Positions 17,224 through 25,336 are shown, counted from the first letter of the stretch. The stretch is DNA of 64,000 nt from Thiohalophilus sp. (GCF_034521165.1 NZ_JAXHMV010000001.1:124001-188000), one strand, 5' to 3'. The notes: generated from the letters alone by a model not told the origin. Made by a program: numbers and translations.

Positions 17224-17240
17224 CCCGGTTCGGGCTTTTT
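17224..17240 (+). terminator. Weak terminator of sulfur-carrier operon
   Basis: CCCGGTTCGGGCTTTTT is a 4-bp stem with a three-base loop followed by CTTTTT. It is short, but lies in the right place between the operon end and the next promoter. Confidence 0.35.
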
Positions 17241-17276
17241 AAGCTAACAGATTGATAAAAAAGAGAAATGTTGTTC

Positions 17277-17292
17277 TGGCACGTTACATGCA
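17277..17292 (+). promoter_or_regulatory. Sigma54 promoter 2 (rhodanese lipoprotein gene)
   Basis: TGGCACGTTACATGCA matches the -24/-12 consensus with a single change at -12 (ATGC for TTGC). GG is at 17278-17279, GC at 17290-17291, with 10 bp between. Predicted start of transcription near 17303, 50 bp before the ATG at 17353. Confidence 0.82.
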
Positions 17293-17352
17293 AACAGTTT
17301 TGACGAAGCAGGCTTGAGACAGTGGCCGACATTCAGGAGAGAGGATGAGATC

Positions 17353-18963
17353 ATGAAAAAAACAGAAGCACAGCTCAATGAGACACTCAACAGCTGGCAA
17401 ATATTGATAAGAGGTCTGGCACTGGTTGCCGCGATGGGCCTTGCCGGTTGTGTTGACAGCGACGAAGACTCAGTCAACAGTAGCGATAATGTCACCACGA
17501 ATTCCGCGGCGGATATCGCCCAGGAATCCGCTGATAATTACGACAACAACGTCAATGGTCTGATTTCCGGCTCGACGCTGGAGAGCTGGATCGACGACTG
17601 GGAGGCTAACCGGCCCAGCGGGATCAGTGGCGACCTCGTCATCCTGCAAATCCATCCCGGGATGGCGCGTTACACCCAAGATACCGACTCGAACGGGACT
17701 TACGAGGAGACAAACGACCTGGCGTATATTTCTCCCGATGAAGCCGGAGGGGTGCGGGTTTACTCGGTGGATCACAACGACCTGCGCATGGATCGCTCCA
17801 ACGGGGTGCTGACGACGCGCAGCATGGTGGCGGATGGTCCGACCATCGACGGCTTCCTGCAGGACCGCCAGATCGACCCCACCGAGGACATGATTGTCTT
17901 CGCGGTCGGGCAGGGCGGAAACTTCCAGGCCATGAAGCTCGGGCGCGGCTGGTACACCATGCGCTACTGGGGCGTGGAGAAGGAACATCTCGCCGTACTC
18001 AATGGCGGGGCGCAAGCTGTGATGGCCGAGAACTACATGGGCGCATCGGCCAGCGACCTCCCCTCGCAGCCCGGTGATTTCAGTGTCCGCGAACTCGAGC
18101 AGGACAATACCGCCCTTCAGGTGACCCTGGAAGAGATGATCCAGGAGGCGAGCAATGCCTCCGGGGATGTCTTCATCTGGGATGCGCGCAATATCGAGCA
18201 GTACAATGCGACCGAGGATCCCTTCCAGAATGGCGGTTCCGCTCAGGGCCATCCGAACGGGGCCGTGGAACTCAACTATGCGAATCTGCTCGTTTCGGAT
18301 GCGTCGCAGACACCTCGGTTCCTGTATGGCTATCAGGATCTCAGCGGCGATTGCCCCGGTGATACGGATGCTAATGACGAAAGCATCTATGCTTTGACTG
18401 ACGACGCCGATGGCACTAATGATAGCGATGCCGATCCCGCTAACGGGGATTGCTACTACCCCTCCTACGCCTGGCGCTCGAAGTCGGAACTCGAGACGGC
18501 CATGAACGGTGGCATCATCAATGGCGCCCAGTTCCAGGATCTGAACGGGGCCCTGGGTTCCGGGAATGCCTACCAGGACGGCCAGGAGGTCTGGACCTAC
18601 TGCGAGACCACCTATCGGGCCATGGTGACCGGTTTCGCCACCGTGGGCATCCTTGGCCTGCCCACTCGCTTTTACGACGGCGCCATGGTCGAGTGGCACA
18701 CCATGTCCAACGCCTATGACAAGTTCGGTAATCAGCTCCTGCCGGGGGATTCCCCGTGGCGGACCGACAAGAACAGTGTCTCGTTCTTCAAATACAACAA
18801 GCAGTCCCTGACGGAGCCCCGTCGGATCGATGATCCCTACGCCGATAACACCAACGCCATCATCCTTGCCGATCGGGCCTACAAGATCTCCGGTAGTGGT
18901 GATAGTGGCGGCGACGACGATGACAGCGGTGCCACGCTGCCTCCGAACCCCTGTGGTGGGTAA
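17353..18963 (+). CDS. Rhodanese-like outer-membrane lipoprotein (ExtH-like)
   Basis: A 536-residue exported lipoprotein: signal peptide with lipobox LAGC (Cys33, followed by Val, so probably outer membrane). Two rhodanese-like regions are visible: SGDLVILQIHPGMARY, and GDVFIWDARNIEQYN, the latter with a substrate loop CETTYR (Cys417, a Cys-x4-Arg loop) followed by GILGLPTRFYDGAMVEWHTMSN. The intact loop suggests an active sulfurtransferase. The C-terminus is an Asp/Gly linker ending NPCGG. The ATG at 17353 has GAGAGAGGATGAG before it. Rhodanese-type lipoproteins occur beside porins and cytochromes in Geobacter ext clusters (ExtH), from memory. Role here: probably sulfur-atom (or Se/Te) chemistry at the outer membrane; substrate unknown. 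Confidence 0.8.
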   Translation: MKKTEAQLNETLNSWQILIRGLALVAAMGLAGCVDSDEDSVNSSDNVTTNSAADIAQESADNYDNNVNGLISGSTLESWIDDWEANRPSGISGDLVILQIHPGMARYTQDTDSNGTYEETNDLAYISPDEAGGVRVYSVDHNDLRMDRSNGVLTTRSMVADGPTIDGFLQDRQIDPTEDMIVFAVGQGGNFQAMKLGRGWYTMRYWGVEKEHLAVLNGGAQAVMAENYMGASASDLPSQPGDFSVRELEQDNTALQVTLEEMIQEASNASGDVFIWDARNIEQYNATEDPFQNGGSAQGHPNGAVELNYANLLVSDASQTPRFLYGYQDLSGDCPGDTDANDESIYALTDDADGTNDSDADPANGDCYYPSYAWRSKSELETAMNGGIINGAQFQDLNGALGSGNAYQDGQEVWTYCETTYRAMVTGFATVGILGLPTRFYDGAMVEWHTMSNAYDKFGNQLLPGDSPWRTDKNSVSFFKYNKQSLTEPRRIDDPYADNTNAIILADRAYKISGSGDSGGDDDDSGATLPPNPCGG

Positions 18964-19012
18964 AACGCGGTTGGCAAGTTTGACCGTACGACATATATGA
19001 ACCTCCCATTAG

Positions 19013-19042
19013 AGGCCCGTCTTTGACGGGCCTATTTTTTTT
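19013..19042 (+). terminator. Strong terminator between rhodanese and cytochrome genes
   Basis: AGGCCCGTC (19013-19021) pairs with GACGGGCCT (19025-19033) around a TTT loop, followed by ATTTTTTTT. It ends only 16 bp before the cytochrome start, with no space for a promoter, so the cytochrome gene must be read through it. Confidence 0.9.
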
Positions 19043-19058
19043 GCGGGAACAGAACAAC

Positions 19059-20270
19059 GTGCAGACAAAACGCCTTTTTCTGATTCTGATTGCCGCGATC
19101 GCGGCCGGATTTTTATGGTTTGGCGGGATGGCGCCACCGCAGGAGAATGTGGAAACCGTTCTCGAGCACCACTGGGAACGGCCCATTCCGTTTCAGGGCG
19201 ATCCGCCGCATGATTTCAGCGATCTGGAGGCCTCGCTGGATCCGCAAAGCTGCGCGCAATGTCATGCCGAACAGCATGCGGACTGGCAGCAAAGCCTGCA
19301 TAGCGAAACCTTCTCGCCGGGCCTGCGCTGGCAACTGGCCCTGATGTCGCCCGAGCAGGGCCAGAGCTGTTTGAAATGCCATGCCCCGATGAGCGAACAG
19401 ACGGCGCTGGTGGCGGCCGAACTGGACTGGGCCGGTGCGCCGCAGGAGGCACCGCCGGCGCATGTTCCCCGCGATCTGCACAGGCAGGGCCTGGCCTGTG
19501 CCGCCTGCCATGTACGTCAGCACCAGCGCGTGGGGCCGCCGCCGCGCGATCCGAACATCGATCCCGAGCAGGGTCCGCATGGCGGGTTCACCGCCAGGGC
19601 GGCCTTCGAGGACAGCCGTTTTTGCGCGGCCTGTCACCAGTTTCCCGAGGACGGACCCCGGGTGAACGGCAAGCTGCGCGAGAACACCGTGGTCCAGTGG
19701 CAACAGTCACGCCATGCCGACGAAGGCCGCACCTGCCAGAACTGTCACATGCCGGATCGGCGCCATCAGTGGCGCGGCATCCACGATCCGGCCATGACCG
19801 CCTCGGCGCTGGAGACGGCGTTCCTGGTCGATGCGAACAAGGTAACAGTGACAGTAAAAAATGTCGGCGCCGGTCATCATTTTCCCACCTACATGGTGCC
19901 GGAGATCGCGTTACGCCTGGAACGGGTGAGGCAGGACGGCAGCAGAAAGGCGCTCGCCCGCGAGGTGATTGCCTGGCGCGCCAATCTGGCGCTCACCGAA
20001 GAGGCGTTTGATACGCGCATAAAAAGTGGCGAGACGCATACGTTCGAAGCGCCACTGTCGACGCCGCTGGCGGACGATGAATCGCTGGAACTGGTAATGG
20101 ACGTGGCACCCCGGCGGATGTACGAGCGGATTTTCGAGGATTACAGGCAAAAGCAGGGGGACAAGCTCGATCCCGACGTGCGCGCTCTGCTGACGCTCTC
20201 CATTGCCGAGGCCCGTAACAGCCGTTATCAGCGGACTTTGGCATATTATCCTCCCCGGGTTGCAAATTGA
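19059..20270 (+). CDS. Pentaheme c-type cytochrome
   Basis: An exported 403-residue protein with one N-terminal hydrophobic segment (RLFLILIAAIAAGFLWFGGM) and five CXXCH heme sites: CAQCH, CLKCH, CAACH, CAACH and CQNCH. The CAQCHAEQHADWQQSLHSE pattern is typical of cytochrome c554-like multiheme proteins. The C-terminal 130 residues are a heme-free beta-rich domain (GAGHHFPTYMVPEIALRLE). No lipobox is seen, so it is periplasmic or membrane-anchored. I prefer the GTG at 19059 (MQTKRLFL); TTG starts nearer the hairpin would put the terminator T run inside the gene. A role in passing electrons to or from the outer-membrane conduit is inferred. Confidence 0.82.
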   Translation: MQTKRLFLILIAAIAAGFLWFGGMAPPQENVETVLEHHWERPIPFQGDPPHDFSDLEASLDPQSCAQCHAEQHADWQQSLHSETFSPGLRWQLALMSPEQGQSCLKCHAPMSEQTALVAAELDWAGAPQEAPPAHVPRDLHRQGLACAACHVRQHQRVGPPPRDPNIDPEQGPHGGFTARAAFEDSRFCAACHQFPEDGPRVNGKLRENTVVQWQQSRHADEGRTCQNCHMPDRRHQWRGIHDPAMTASALETAFLVDANKVTVTVKNVGAGHHFPTYMVPEIALRLERVRQDGSRKALAREVIAWRANLALTEEAFDTRIKSGETHTFEAPLSTPLADDESLELVMDVAPRRMYERIFEDYRQKQGDKLDPDVRALLTLSIAEARNSRYQRTLAYYPPRVAN

Positions 20271-20301
20271 GCCCCGACCCGGGGTAAATTTCACTCTGCA
20301 A
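20260..20301 (+). promoter_or_regulatory. Paired activator sites of sigma54 promoter 3
   Basis: TTGCAA at 20260-20265 overlaps the end of the cytochrome gene, and CTGCAA lies at 20296-20301. Centres are 36 bp apart, at about -120 and -85. A further TTGCAA at 20385-20390 lies at the predicted start of transcription. Confidence 0.55.
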
Positions 20302-20356
20302 TCTCGAACTGGAACTGGATTTGTATAACTTGTTGAAAAATATTAAATTATTAATT

Positions 20357-20372
20357 TGGCATGGCATCTGCA
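20357..20372 (+). promoter_or_regulatory. Sigma54 promoter 3 (small protein/triheme cytochrome/porin)
   Basis: TGGCATGGCATCTGCA has GG at 20358-20359 and GC at 20370-20371, 10 bp apart, and nearly equals promoter 1. It lies in a strongly AT-rich stretch. Predicted start near 20383, 22 bp before the next ATG. Confidence 0.75.
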
Positions 20373-20404
20373 AGAGAGAACATAATTGCAACTGGAATCT
20401 TTAA

Positions 20405-20674
20405 ATGGGTAGAGCAGTGTTTCGAAAAGTGACAATCGGCAGCCTGGTCATTGCCCTGTTTACCGCCTTTTCCGTCGCCGCACAGGCTGACGGGCCCCGG
20501 CTGAAATTCAAGGGGAAGGGGCCCGTGTGTATGTGTTCGGGCGACGGACTCAGTGAGGAGGATATTCGTCGGGCCAGGGAGGCCCGCAAGTCACAGAGAG
20601 ACCGGATTCAACAACCCGATCGCAAAAAGATGAAGGAAGCGAACAACAGTGATGAATCAAATAATCAAGAGTAA
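20405..20674 (+). CDS. Small exported protein with CMC motif
   Basis: An 89-residue protein with a clear signal peptide (IGSLVIALFTAFSVAAQA, cleavage after AQA). The mature part starts ADGPRLKFKGKGPVCMCSGDGLSEEDIRRAREARK and then becomes highly charged and probably helical or disordered. The Cys-Met-Cys pair could bind a metal or a persulfide; it is not a heme site. I do not recognise the family. It is the first gene after sigma54 promoter 3, ahead of the triheme cytochrome and porin. Small periplasmic proteins also occur in ext-type conduit operons. Confidence 0.7.
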   Translation: MGRAVFRKVTIGSLVIALFTAFSVAAQADGPRLKFKGKGPVCMCSGDGLSEEDIRRAREARKSQRDRIQQPDRKKMKEANNSDESNNQE

Positions 20675-20692
20675 ATGCAGAGGAGACGAGCG

Positions 20693-21184
20693 ATGAAAGG
20701 CCGTATGAAAGACATCATGAAAAAACTGGGTCACCGGCTGAAATGGGGCATATCCGTCGGGGTTCTGACTGTTGCCGTGACAACGGTATGGAGCATGATC
20801 GCGGTTGATGCCACTACCTATGATCCTGACTATACGGAATATCATGGTTGGGGGGCTGACACGCTGTCGAAAATCCACGAGGGCGTTGTTATGACCGCCC
20901 CCATTAATATTGCCAATGCCTGTGGACTTGGCGCGTCTTCCTGCTTCAAATGCCATAGTGGACGACGTGCAGAAAAGCCGTCGGATAACCTGTGGCATAG
21001 CCAGCATTCGGAGGTCAACCATTCCTGTAAGGGTTGCCACGCGGGTAATGATCGCTTGATGCGGAAAAGCATGGCGCACAGGGAACTGATTGCCGACCCA
21101 CGCCGGGAATCCGGAGAAACCTGTGCAAGTTGCCATACCGAAAAAGAAGTCGTTGAGTTTTTGAAAATTTACGCTGATCAGTGA
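20693..21184 (+). CDS. Triheme c-type cytochrome
   Basis: A 163-residue exported cytochrome with an N-terminal hydrophobic signal or anchor (WGISVGVLTVAVTTVWSMIAV) and three CXXCH sites: CFKCH, CKGCH and CASCH. The ATG at 20693 has AGGAGA 7 bp upstream; the ATG at 20675 does not. The stop overlaps the longer open frame of the porin, and the porin ATG follows 32 bp later. Probably a periplasmic electron carrier between an inner-membrane partner and the porin-associated complex; no NapC/CymA-type quinol dehydrogenase gene lies in the cluster. Confidence 0.82.
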   Translation: MKGRMKDIMKKLGHRLKWGISVGVLTVAVTTVWSMIAVDATTYDPDYTEYHGWGADTLSKIHEGVVMTAPINIANACGLGASSCFKCHSGRRAEKPSDNLWHSQHSEVNHSCKGCHAGNDRLMRKSMAHRELIADPRRESGETCASCHTEKEVVEFLKIYADQ

Positions 21185-21216
21185 TAGCCAGTCACACAAT
21201 TTGTGAGGAGAGAGAG

Positions 21217-22392
21217 ATGAAAAAAACCAAATATAATCTACAGCAGCATAAAGGTCTGGCCGTCGGGCTTCTTACACTGGGCCTCGGTGTGGGTGGCAGC
21301 GTACAGGCTGGCCCGACATTGCAATACGGGGAACAGGGATTCCTTCAACTCAATTACGCGGTACAATTCTGGGGTCAGAGCCGGGGCTATACATCAGCGA
21401 CCGACGATGGCGATACCAACGATTTTTTCCTGCGTCGCAACCGCGTAACCCTGATGGGGCAATATAACGACTATGTCGGGTATTATGCCCAGCTCGAAGC
21501 GGGCAACGACAGCAAGGGCGGTAATGATGACCGTTCGGTTTACTACCGGGATGCTTACCTCACCCTGGATTATTCGGACCCGATCCGGTTTATCGCGGGT
21601 CGTTTCAAGAACACCTTCAGTCGCGAAAACCTGGAGGCCTGTCTTGAGCCGCTGACGCTGGACAGGTCCGAATCGCTGTCCTATACCCCTTATGGCGGTA
21701 CACGCGATACCGGTGTTGCCATGTGGGGTAATATGGCTGACGGCATGTTTCAGTACCGGGTAATGGTTTCCGATGGTCGCGAAGGCGAAGAAACCGTGTC
21801 TGACAGCCTGAGACTGACCGGCCGCATTCATGTCAGTCTGCTGGATCCGGAATATGACTATGGTTACCGTGGCACCTACCTGGGTACCCAGGAAGTGCTG
21901 ACTATTGGTGCCAGTTTCGATCAACAGTCGGACATTGCTTATGGCAGTTACTCAACCCGCGAGGACGCCAAAGACTACTCTGCTTCCACGTTCGATATTT
22001 TCTATGAACAGCCTTTCGAATTTGGCACGATAACGGCTTCCGCCGCGGTCTTCGACTACTCGGTTGATGGATTTCCGACCGATCCGGATCCCGAGTTGAA
22101 TGCCAATGTCGAGCGCGAAGGCTGGTATGGGAAGGCCGGTTACCTGCTGCCTGAAAAGGTTGGAATGGGCCGTCTGCAGCTCTTTGTCCGCGCGGAAGAA
22201 ACCGAATACGGCCAGGAACTCGGCCTGTCCGACCGCACCTGGAACAGTATCGGCGCCAATTACTATATCAACGGCCAATCCCTGAAGGTCACATTTGAGC
22301 ATGCTTCTATCGAATTTGACGAGCAGGATGCCACCACTCCGTCACTTCAGGACTATGACCAGACGACCGTAGGTCTGCAAATGATGTTCTAA
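21217..22392 (+). CDS. Outer-membrane porin (ExtI-like/OprP-like)
   Basis: A 391-residue beta-barrel protein. It has a signal peptide (GLAVGLLTLGLGVGGSVQA), an N-terminal strand region (LQYGEQGFLQLNYAVQFWGQSRG; NDFFLRRNRVTLMGQYNDYVGYYAQLEAG), many alternating aromatic strands and a terminal Phe (TTVGLQMMF), all signs of a Bam-folded barrel of the phosphate-selective porin type. The start is the ATG at 21217 with GTGAGGAGAGAGAG upstream. Lying after two cytochromes and a rhodanese lipoprotein, it is the candidate channel of an electron or oxyanion conduit, compare Geobacter ExtI; the similarity is in gene context and class, not proven by alignment. Confidence 0.8.
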   Translation: MKKTKYNLQQHKGLAVGLLTLGLGVGGSVQAGPTLQYGEQGFLQLNYAVQFWGQSRGYTSATDDGDTNDFFLRRNRVTLMGQYNDYVGYYAQLEAGNDSKGGNDDRSVYYRDAYLTLDYSDPIRFIAGRFKNTFSRENLEACLEPLTLDRSESLSYTPYGGTRDTGVAMWGNMADGMFQYRVMVSDGREGEETVSDSLRLTGRIHVSLLDPEYDYGYRGTYLGTQEVLTIGASFDQQSDIAYGSYSTREDAKDYSASTFDIFYEQPFEFGTITASAAVFDYSVDGFPTDPDPELNANVEREGWYGKAGYLLPEKVGMGRLQLFVRAEETEYGQELGLSDRTWNSIGANYYINGQSLKVTFEHASIEFDEQDATTPSLQDYDQTTVGLQMMF

Positions 22393-22412
22393 TAATAGTA
22401 GATGTATACGAT

Positions 22413-22440
22413 CTGACTGACGCCAGGCCGGGTCAGTCAG
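22413..22440 (+). terminator. Hairpin after porin gene
   Basis: CTGACTGAC (22413-22421) pairs with GTCAGTCAG (22432-22440), ten-base loop, 20 bp after the porin stop. No T run follows; a second short hairpin (ATGCGG 22452-22457 / CCGCAT 22464-22469) comes next. Confidence 0.5.
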
Positions 22441-22491
22441 TGACTTGCAGAATGCGGCTTTTCCCGCATAAAATCAGATTGTTTGAATACG

Positions 22492-22521
22492 CTATCCGCC
22501 ATGGTATACCATGGCGGATAG
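22492..22521. repeat. Perfect 30-bp palindrome upstream of histidine kinase gene
   Basis: Bases 22492-22506 (CTATCCGCCATGGTA) are followed without spacer by their exact reverse complement, 22507-22521. It sits 100 bp before the kinase ATG. It could be an operator for a dimeric regulator or a cruciform/terminator stem. Confidence 0.85.
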
Positions 22522-22619
22522 TATGCTTTGGTGGGACGCGCGGCGATATCAATCGCTGCCGGTACTATTCTTAAATCTATCGCTGCGTTAATGACGCATG
22601 AGGGGCCAGCAGGTAGAAA

Positions 22620-23933
22620 ATGAGCGGGACTGTCGTCTTGGCTGTAATCCTCGCGGCGGTGCTTGCCGTTGTACTGGTGCTCTATGTCCGTGATCGGCTG
22701 ATACTTGCCCGCTTGCACGAGAGCATCCTGGACGCCCAGGAAGGGACCCTCGAGCCGCTCAAGGTGGAAGTCTCGCCGAATAATCAGCTCAATGCCCTGG
22801 TCAAGGATTTCAACGTAATGATGGGCGCGCTGCGCGCAATGTTCGATACCGTTGAAAAGTGCCAGATGCGGGTAATGAATGAGCGCAACAAGATGAATGC
22901 TCTGCTGCAGAGTCTTCCCGGCGCGCTGCTTTCGGTTGATGATAATTTGCGAGTCACCGCAATTAACAGCCAGACGGAAGACCTGTTCGGTTGTCGATCA
23001 AATGAGCTGGAAAATCATAATCTGTTTGACTTGCTGGTGGTAGACGAGCCTGACAGGGAAATTCTGCGTGATGCATTTCTGTACAAGCATCAATTACATA
23101 ATCATGTTTTACACACGCGACTTAACAATCGTGAGCTCTGGCTGGCGCTGAACATGTCTTTTCTGACGGAAGAGGACGTGGGCATGGACGCCGTGCTTAT
23201 CTTTCAGGATATAACCGACTATAAGAACCTTCAGGAATCCGTTTATTATCGTGAAAAACTGGTTGCAATGGGACAGTTGGCAGCCGGTATTGCCCATGAA
23301 CTGAATACGCCCCTGGGTAACATTATTGGTTATTCCCAGATATTGGCGGATAATGTAGGTGACTCGGGAAAACAAGTGCATTACAGCGGGATTGTTGTTG
23401 ATGAGGCAAAAAGATGCTCGCGTATCGTCCAGGACCTTTTGAATTATGGCCGTAAGGACCAGTGTTATGGTGACGGGTGCAACGTTAACCAGTTAATCCG
23501 CGAGTTACTCGATACATTCTCAAGCTGCCGGTTAAAGCGCCAGCCGGTTGAGATCGAACTTGATCTGGATGAAAATGATCCTCTGGTTAATGGCGGCTGC
23601 GGCGAGCTGGATATCGTCTTTACCAACCTGATAATTAATTCATTATCCGCATTGGAAGGCCGGGAAGATCCTTTAATACGGGTCCGCACCCAGATGGTTA
23701 ATAATAAGGAGGTTCTGGCGACGGTAGAGGATAATGGGCCGGGGGTTTCCCCCGAGATCCGCAGTAGGATCTTCGATCCTTTCTTCACCACGGGTGAAAT
23801 GGGGAATGAAAGCGGCCTGGGGCTTGCGATAAGTCAGGCGATGATTGGTCGCCGCGGAGGAAGCCTGCGGCTTGATTCCTCATATTCAAGCGGCGCGCGG
23901 TTTGTCATCCGGATGTATAGAGAAGCAAAATGA
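22620..23933 (+). CDS. PAS-containing sensor histidine kinase
   Basis: The 437-residue kinase has one N-terminal membrane segment (VVLAVILAAVLAVVLVLYV) with almost no periplasmic part, so it should sense a cytoplasmic or membrane signal. A linker with a coiled coil leads to a PAS domain (SLPGALLSVDDNLRVTAINS), the phosphoacceptor H-box (AAGIAHELNTPLGNI) and an ATPase domain (VEDNGPGVSPEIRSRIF, FFTTGEMGNESGLGLAIS). Class: NtrB/AtoS-like. Its stop overlaps the response regulator start (ATGA), so they form a pair. Confidence 0.9.
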   Translation: MSGTVVLAVILAAVLAVVLVLYVRDRLILARLHESILDAQEGTLEPLKVEVSPNNQLNALVKDFNVMMGALRAMFDTVEKCQMRVMNERNKMNALLQSLPGALLSVDDNLRVTAINSQTEDLFGCRSNELENHNLFDLLVVDEPDREILRDAFLYKHQLHNHVLHTRLNNRELWLALNMSFLTEEDVGMDAVLIFQDITDYKNLQESVYYREKLVAMGQLAAGIAHELNTPLGNIIGYSQILADNVGDSGKQVHYSGIVVDEAKRCSRIVQDLLNYGRKDQCYGDGCNVNQLIRELLDTFSSCRLKRQPVEIELDLDENDPLVNGGCGELDIVFTNLIINSLSALEGREDPLIRVRTQMVNNKEVLATVEDNGPGVSPEIRSRIFDPFFTTGEMGNESGLGLAISQAMIGRRGGSLRLDSSYSSGARFVIRMYREAK

Positions 23934-25336
23934 GCGAGGCATTGTCAGTGACGTTGGAAAGAGACGAGGCTGCGAAAGAGGCGCAGCCGGTGGTGTTGAT
24001 TGCCGAGGATGATGTCAATATGCGAGAGCTTATCGCGACGATGCTCGAGGATATGCCGATTACAGTTATTCAGGCAACCAGCTCTCAGCAGGCGCTGGAT
24101 TATATTGAATCCGAGCGAATTGACGTGGTTGTTACCGATCTATGCATGCCGAAAGTTGATGGGCTCGAGGTCCTTCGATTCGCCCGCAATCACGATCATC
24201 TTACCCAGGTGATAATGATTACAGGTTACGGGACAGTTGAGTCGGCGGTCGATTCCCTGAAGGCCGGTGCTTTTGATTATATTAGCAAGCCGTTTGATAA
24301 TACGGAATTACGCCACACAGTTGAAACGGCTGTCGAACATAATCGTCTGGCACGGGAAAACAAGAGCCTGAGGCAGAAGGGTGGAGCAAGCAATGATATA
24401 GATATTGTCGGTCGCTCGGCCCCCATGGATGAAATCGACAAGCTGATTCATGCAGCCGCTGCCTATGATTGCGGTGTGCTTATCAGTGGCGAAAGCGGCT
24501 GCGGCAAGGAAATGGTAGCTCGCAAAATCCACAACTTATCAGAGCGCTCGGAAGGGAATTTTGTTGCCTTGAACTGTGCGGCTGTTCCGGAAAGTATCAT
24601 CGAGAGCGAGCTTTTCGGTTATATGCGCGGCGCATTTACCGGTGCCGAGCGAAATAAGCAGGGGTTGCTGGAAAAAGCAAATGGTGGAACGTTGTTTCTT
24701 GATGAAATCAACAATGCCTCGCTGGGCTTTCAGGCAAAACTTTTGCGGGTTCTACAGGATGGGACATATTATCGCATCGGTGACACTGAATTACGGGAGA
24801 TGGATGCACGCGTAATGGCTGCCAGCAATCGCAGCCTTCAAGAGCTTATCGACAACGAGGAGTTTCGTCAGGACCTGTATTATCGATTGAAAGTGATAGA
24901 AATCGACATTCCGTCCTTACGCGAGCGCCGTTCGGATATACCGGTTCTGGCTCACTATTTTTTGCATAAGCATTCCAAACGGCTGGGTAAACCTGTAACG
25001 GGTATCAGCACCAAAGTTCTTGGGGCGTTTATGCGTCATGATTGGCCCGGTAACGTCCGTGAGCTGGAAAATGTTATTCAAAGAATGCTTATTCTAAGCA
25101 CAGAAGAAAGTTTGAATGAAGATGTCTTGCCTCCCGAATTTCGTGAGGGTATGGAATTACCAACACGTGCGCTGGACTGTATGCCGCCGCAGAGCCTGGA
25201 AGAGTTGGAGGCATTCTTTATTCAAAAAACTTTGCGTGAGCAAGATGGTGATCGCACTATGACCGCCGAAATATTACGTATCGACAAATCCACCTTATGG
25301 CGAAAAATGAAGCGTTACGGGATTACCGAAGCCTGA
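23930..25336 (+). CDS. NtrC-family sigma54-dependent response regulator
   Basis: A 468-residue activator with a receiver domain (phosphoacceptor Asp in VVTDLCMPKVDG), an AAA+ domain with Walker A GESGCGKE, the sigma54-contacting loop GAFTGA (in MRGAFTGAERNKQG), Walker B (GGTLFLDEINN) and a C-terminal Fis-type helix-turn-helix (DRTMTAEILRIDKSTLWRKMKRYG). All parts needed for phosphorylation-dependent activation of sigma54 promoters are intact. The three sigma54 promoters at 14141, 17277 and 20357, all within 10 kb upstream on the same strand, are the obvious targets (inference). Confidence 0.93.
   Translation: MSEALSVTLERDEAAKEAQPVVLIAEDDVNMRELIATMLEDMPITVIQATSSQQALDYIESERIDVVVTDLCMPKVDGLEVLRFARNHDHLTQVIMITGYGTVESAVDSLKAGAFDYISKPFDNTELRHTVETAVEHNRLARENKSLRQKGGASNDIDIVGRSAPMDEIDKLIHAAAAYDCGVLISGESGCGKEMVARKIHNLSERSEGNFVALNCAAVPESIIESELFGYMRGAFTGAERNKQGLLEKANGGTLFLDEINNASLGFQAKLLRVLQDGTYYRIGDTELREMDARVMAASNRSLQELIDNEEFRQDLYYRLKVIEIDIPSLRERRSDIPVLAHYFLHKHSKRLGKPVTGISTKVLGAFMRHDWPGNVRELENVIQRMLILSTEESLNEDVLPPEFREGMELPTRALDCMPPQSLEELEAFFIQKTLREQDGDRTMTAEILRIDKSTLWRKMKRYGITEA

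Noticed and set aside
17470..18699. Long minus-strand open frame (409 codons) opposite the rhodanese-like gene
   Set aside because: Composition (many Ile/Val/His) is that of a mirror frame; the opposite strand has the signal peptide, lipobox and rhodanese loop.
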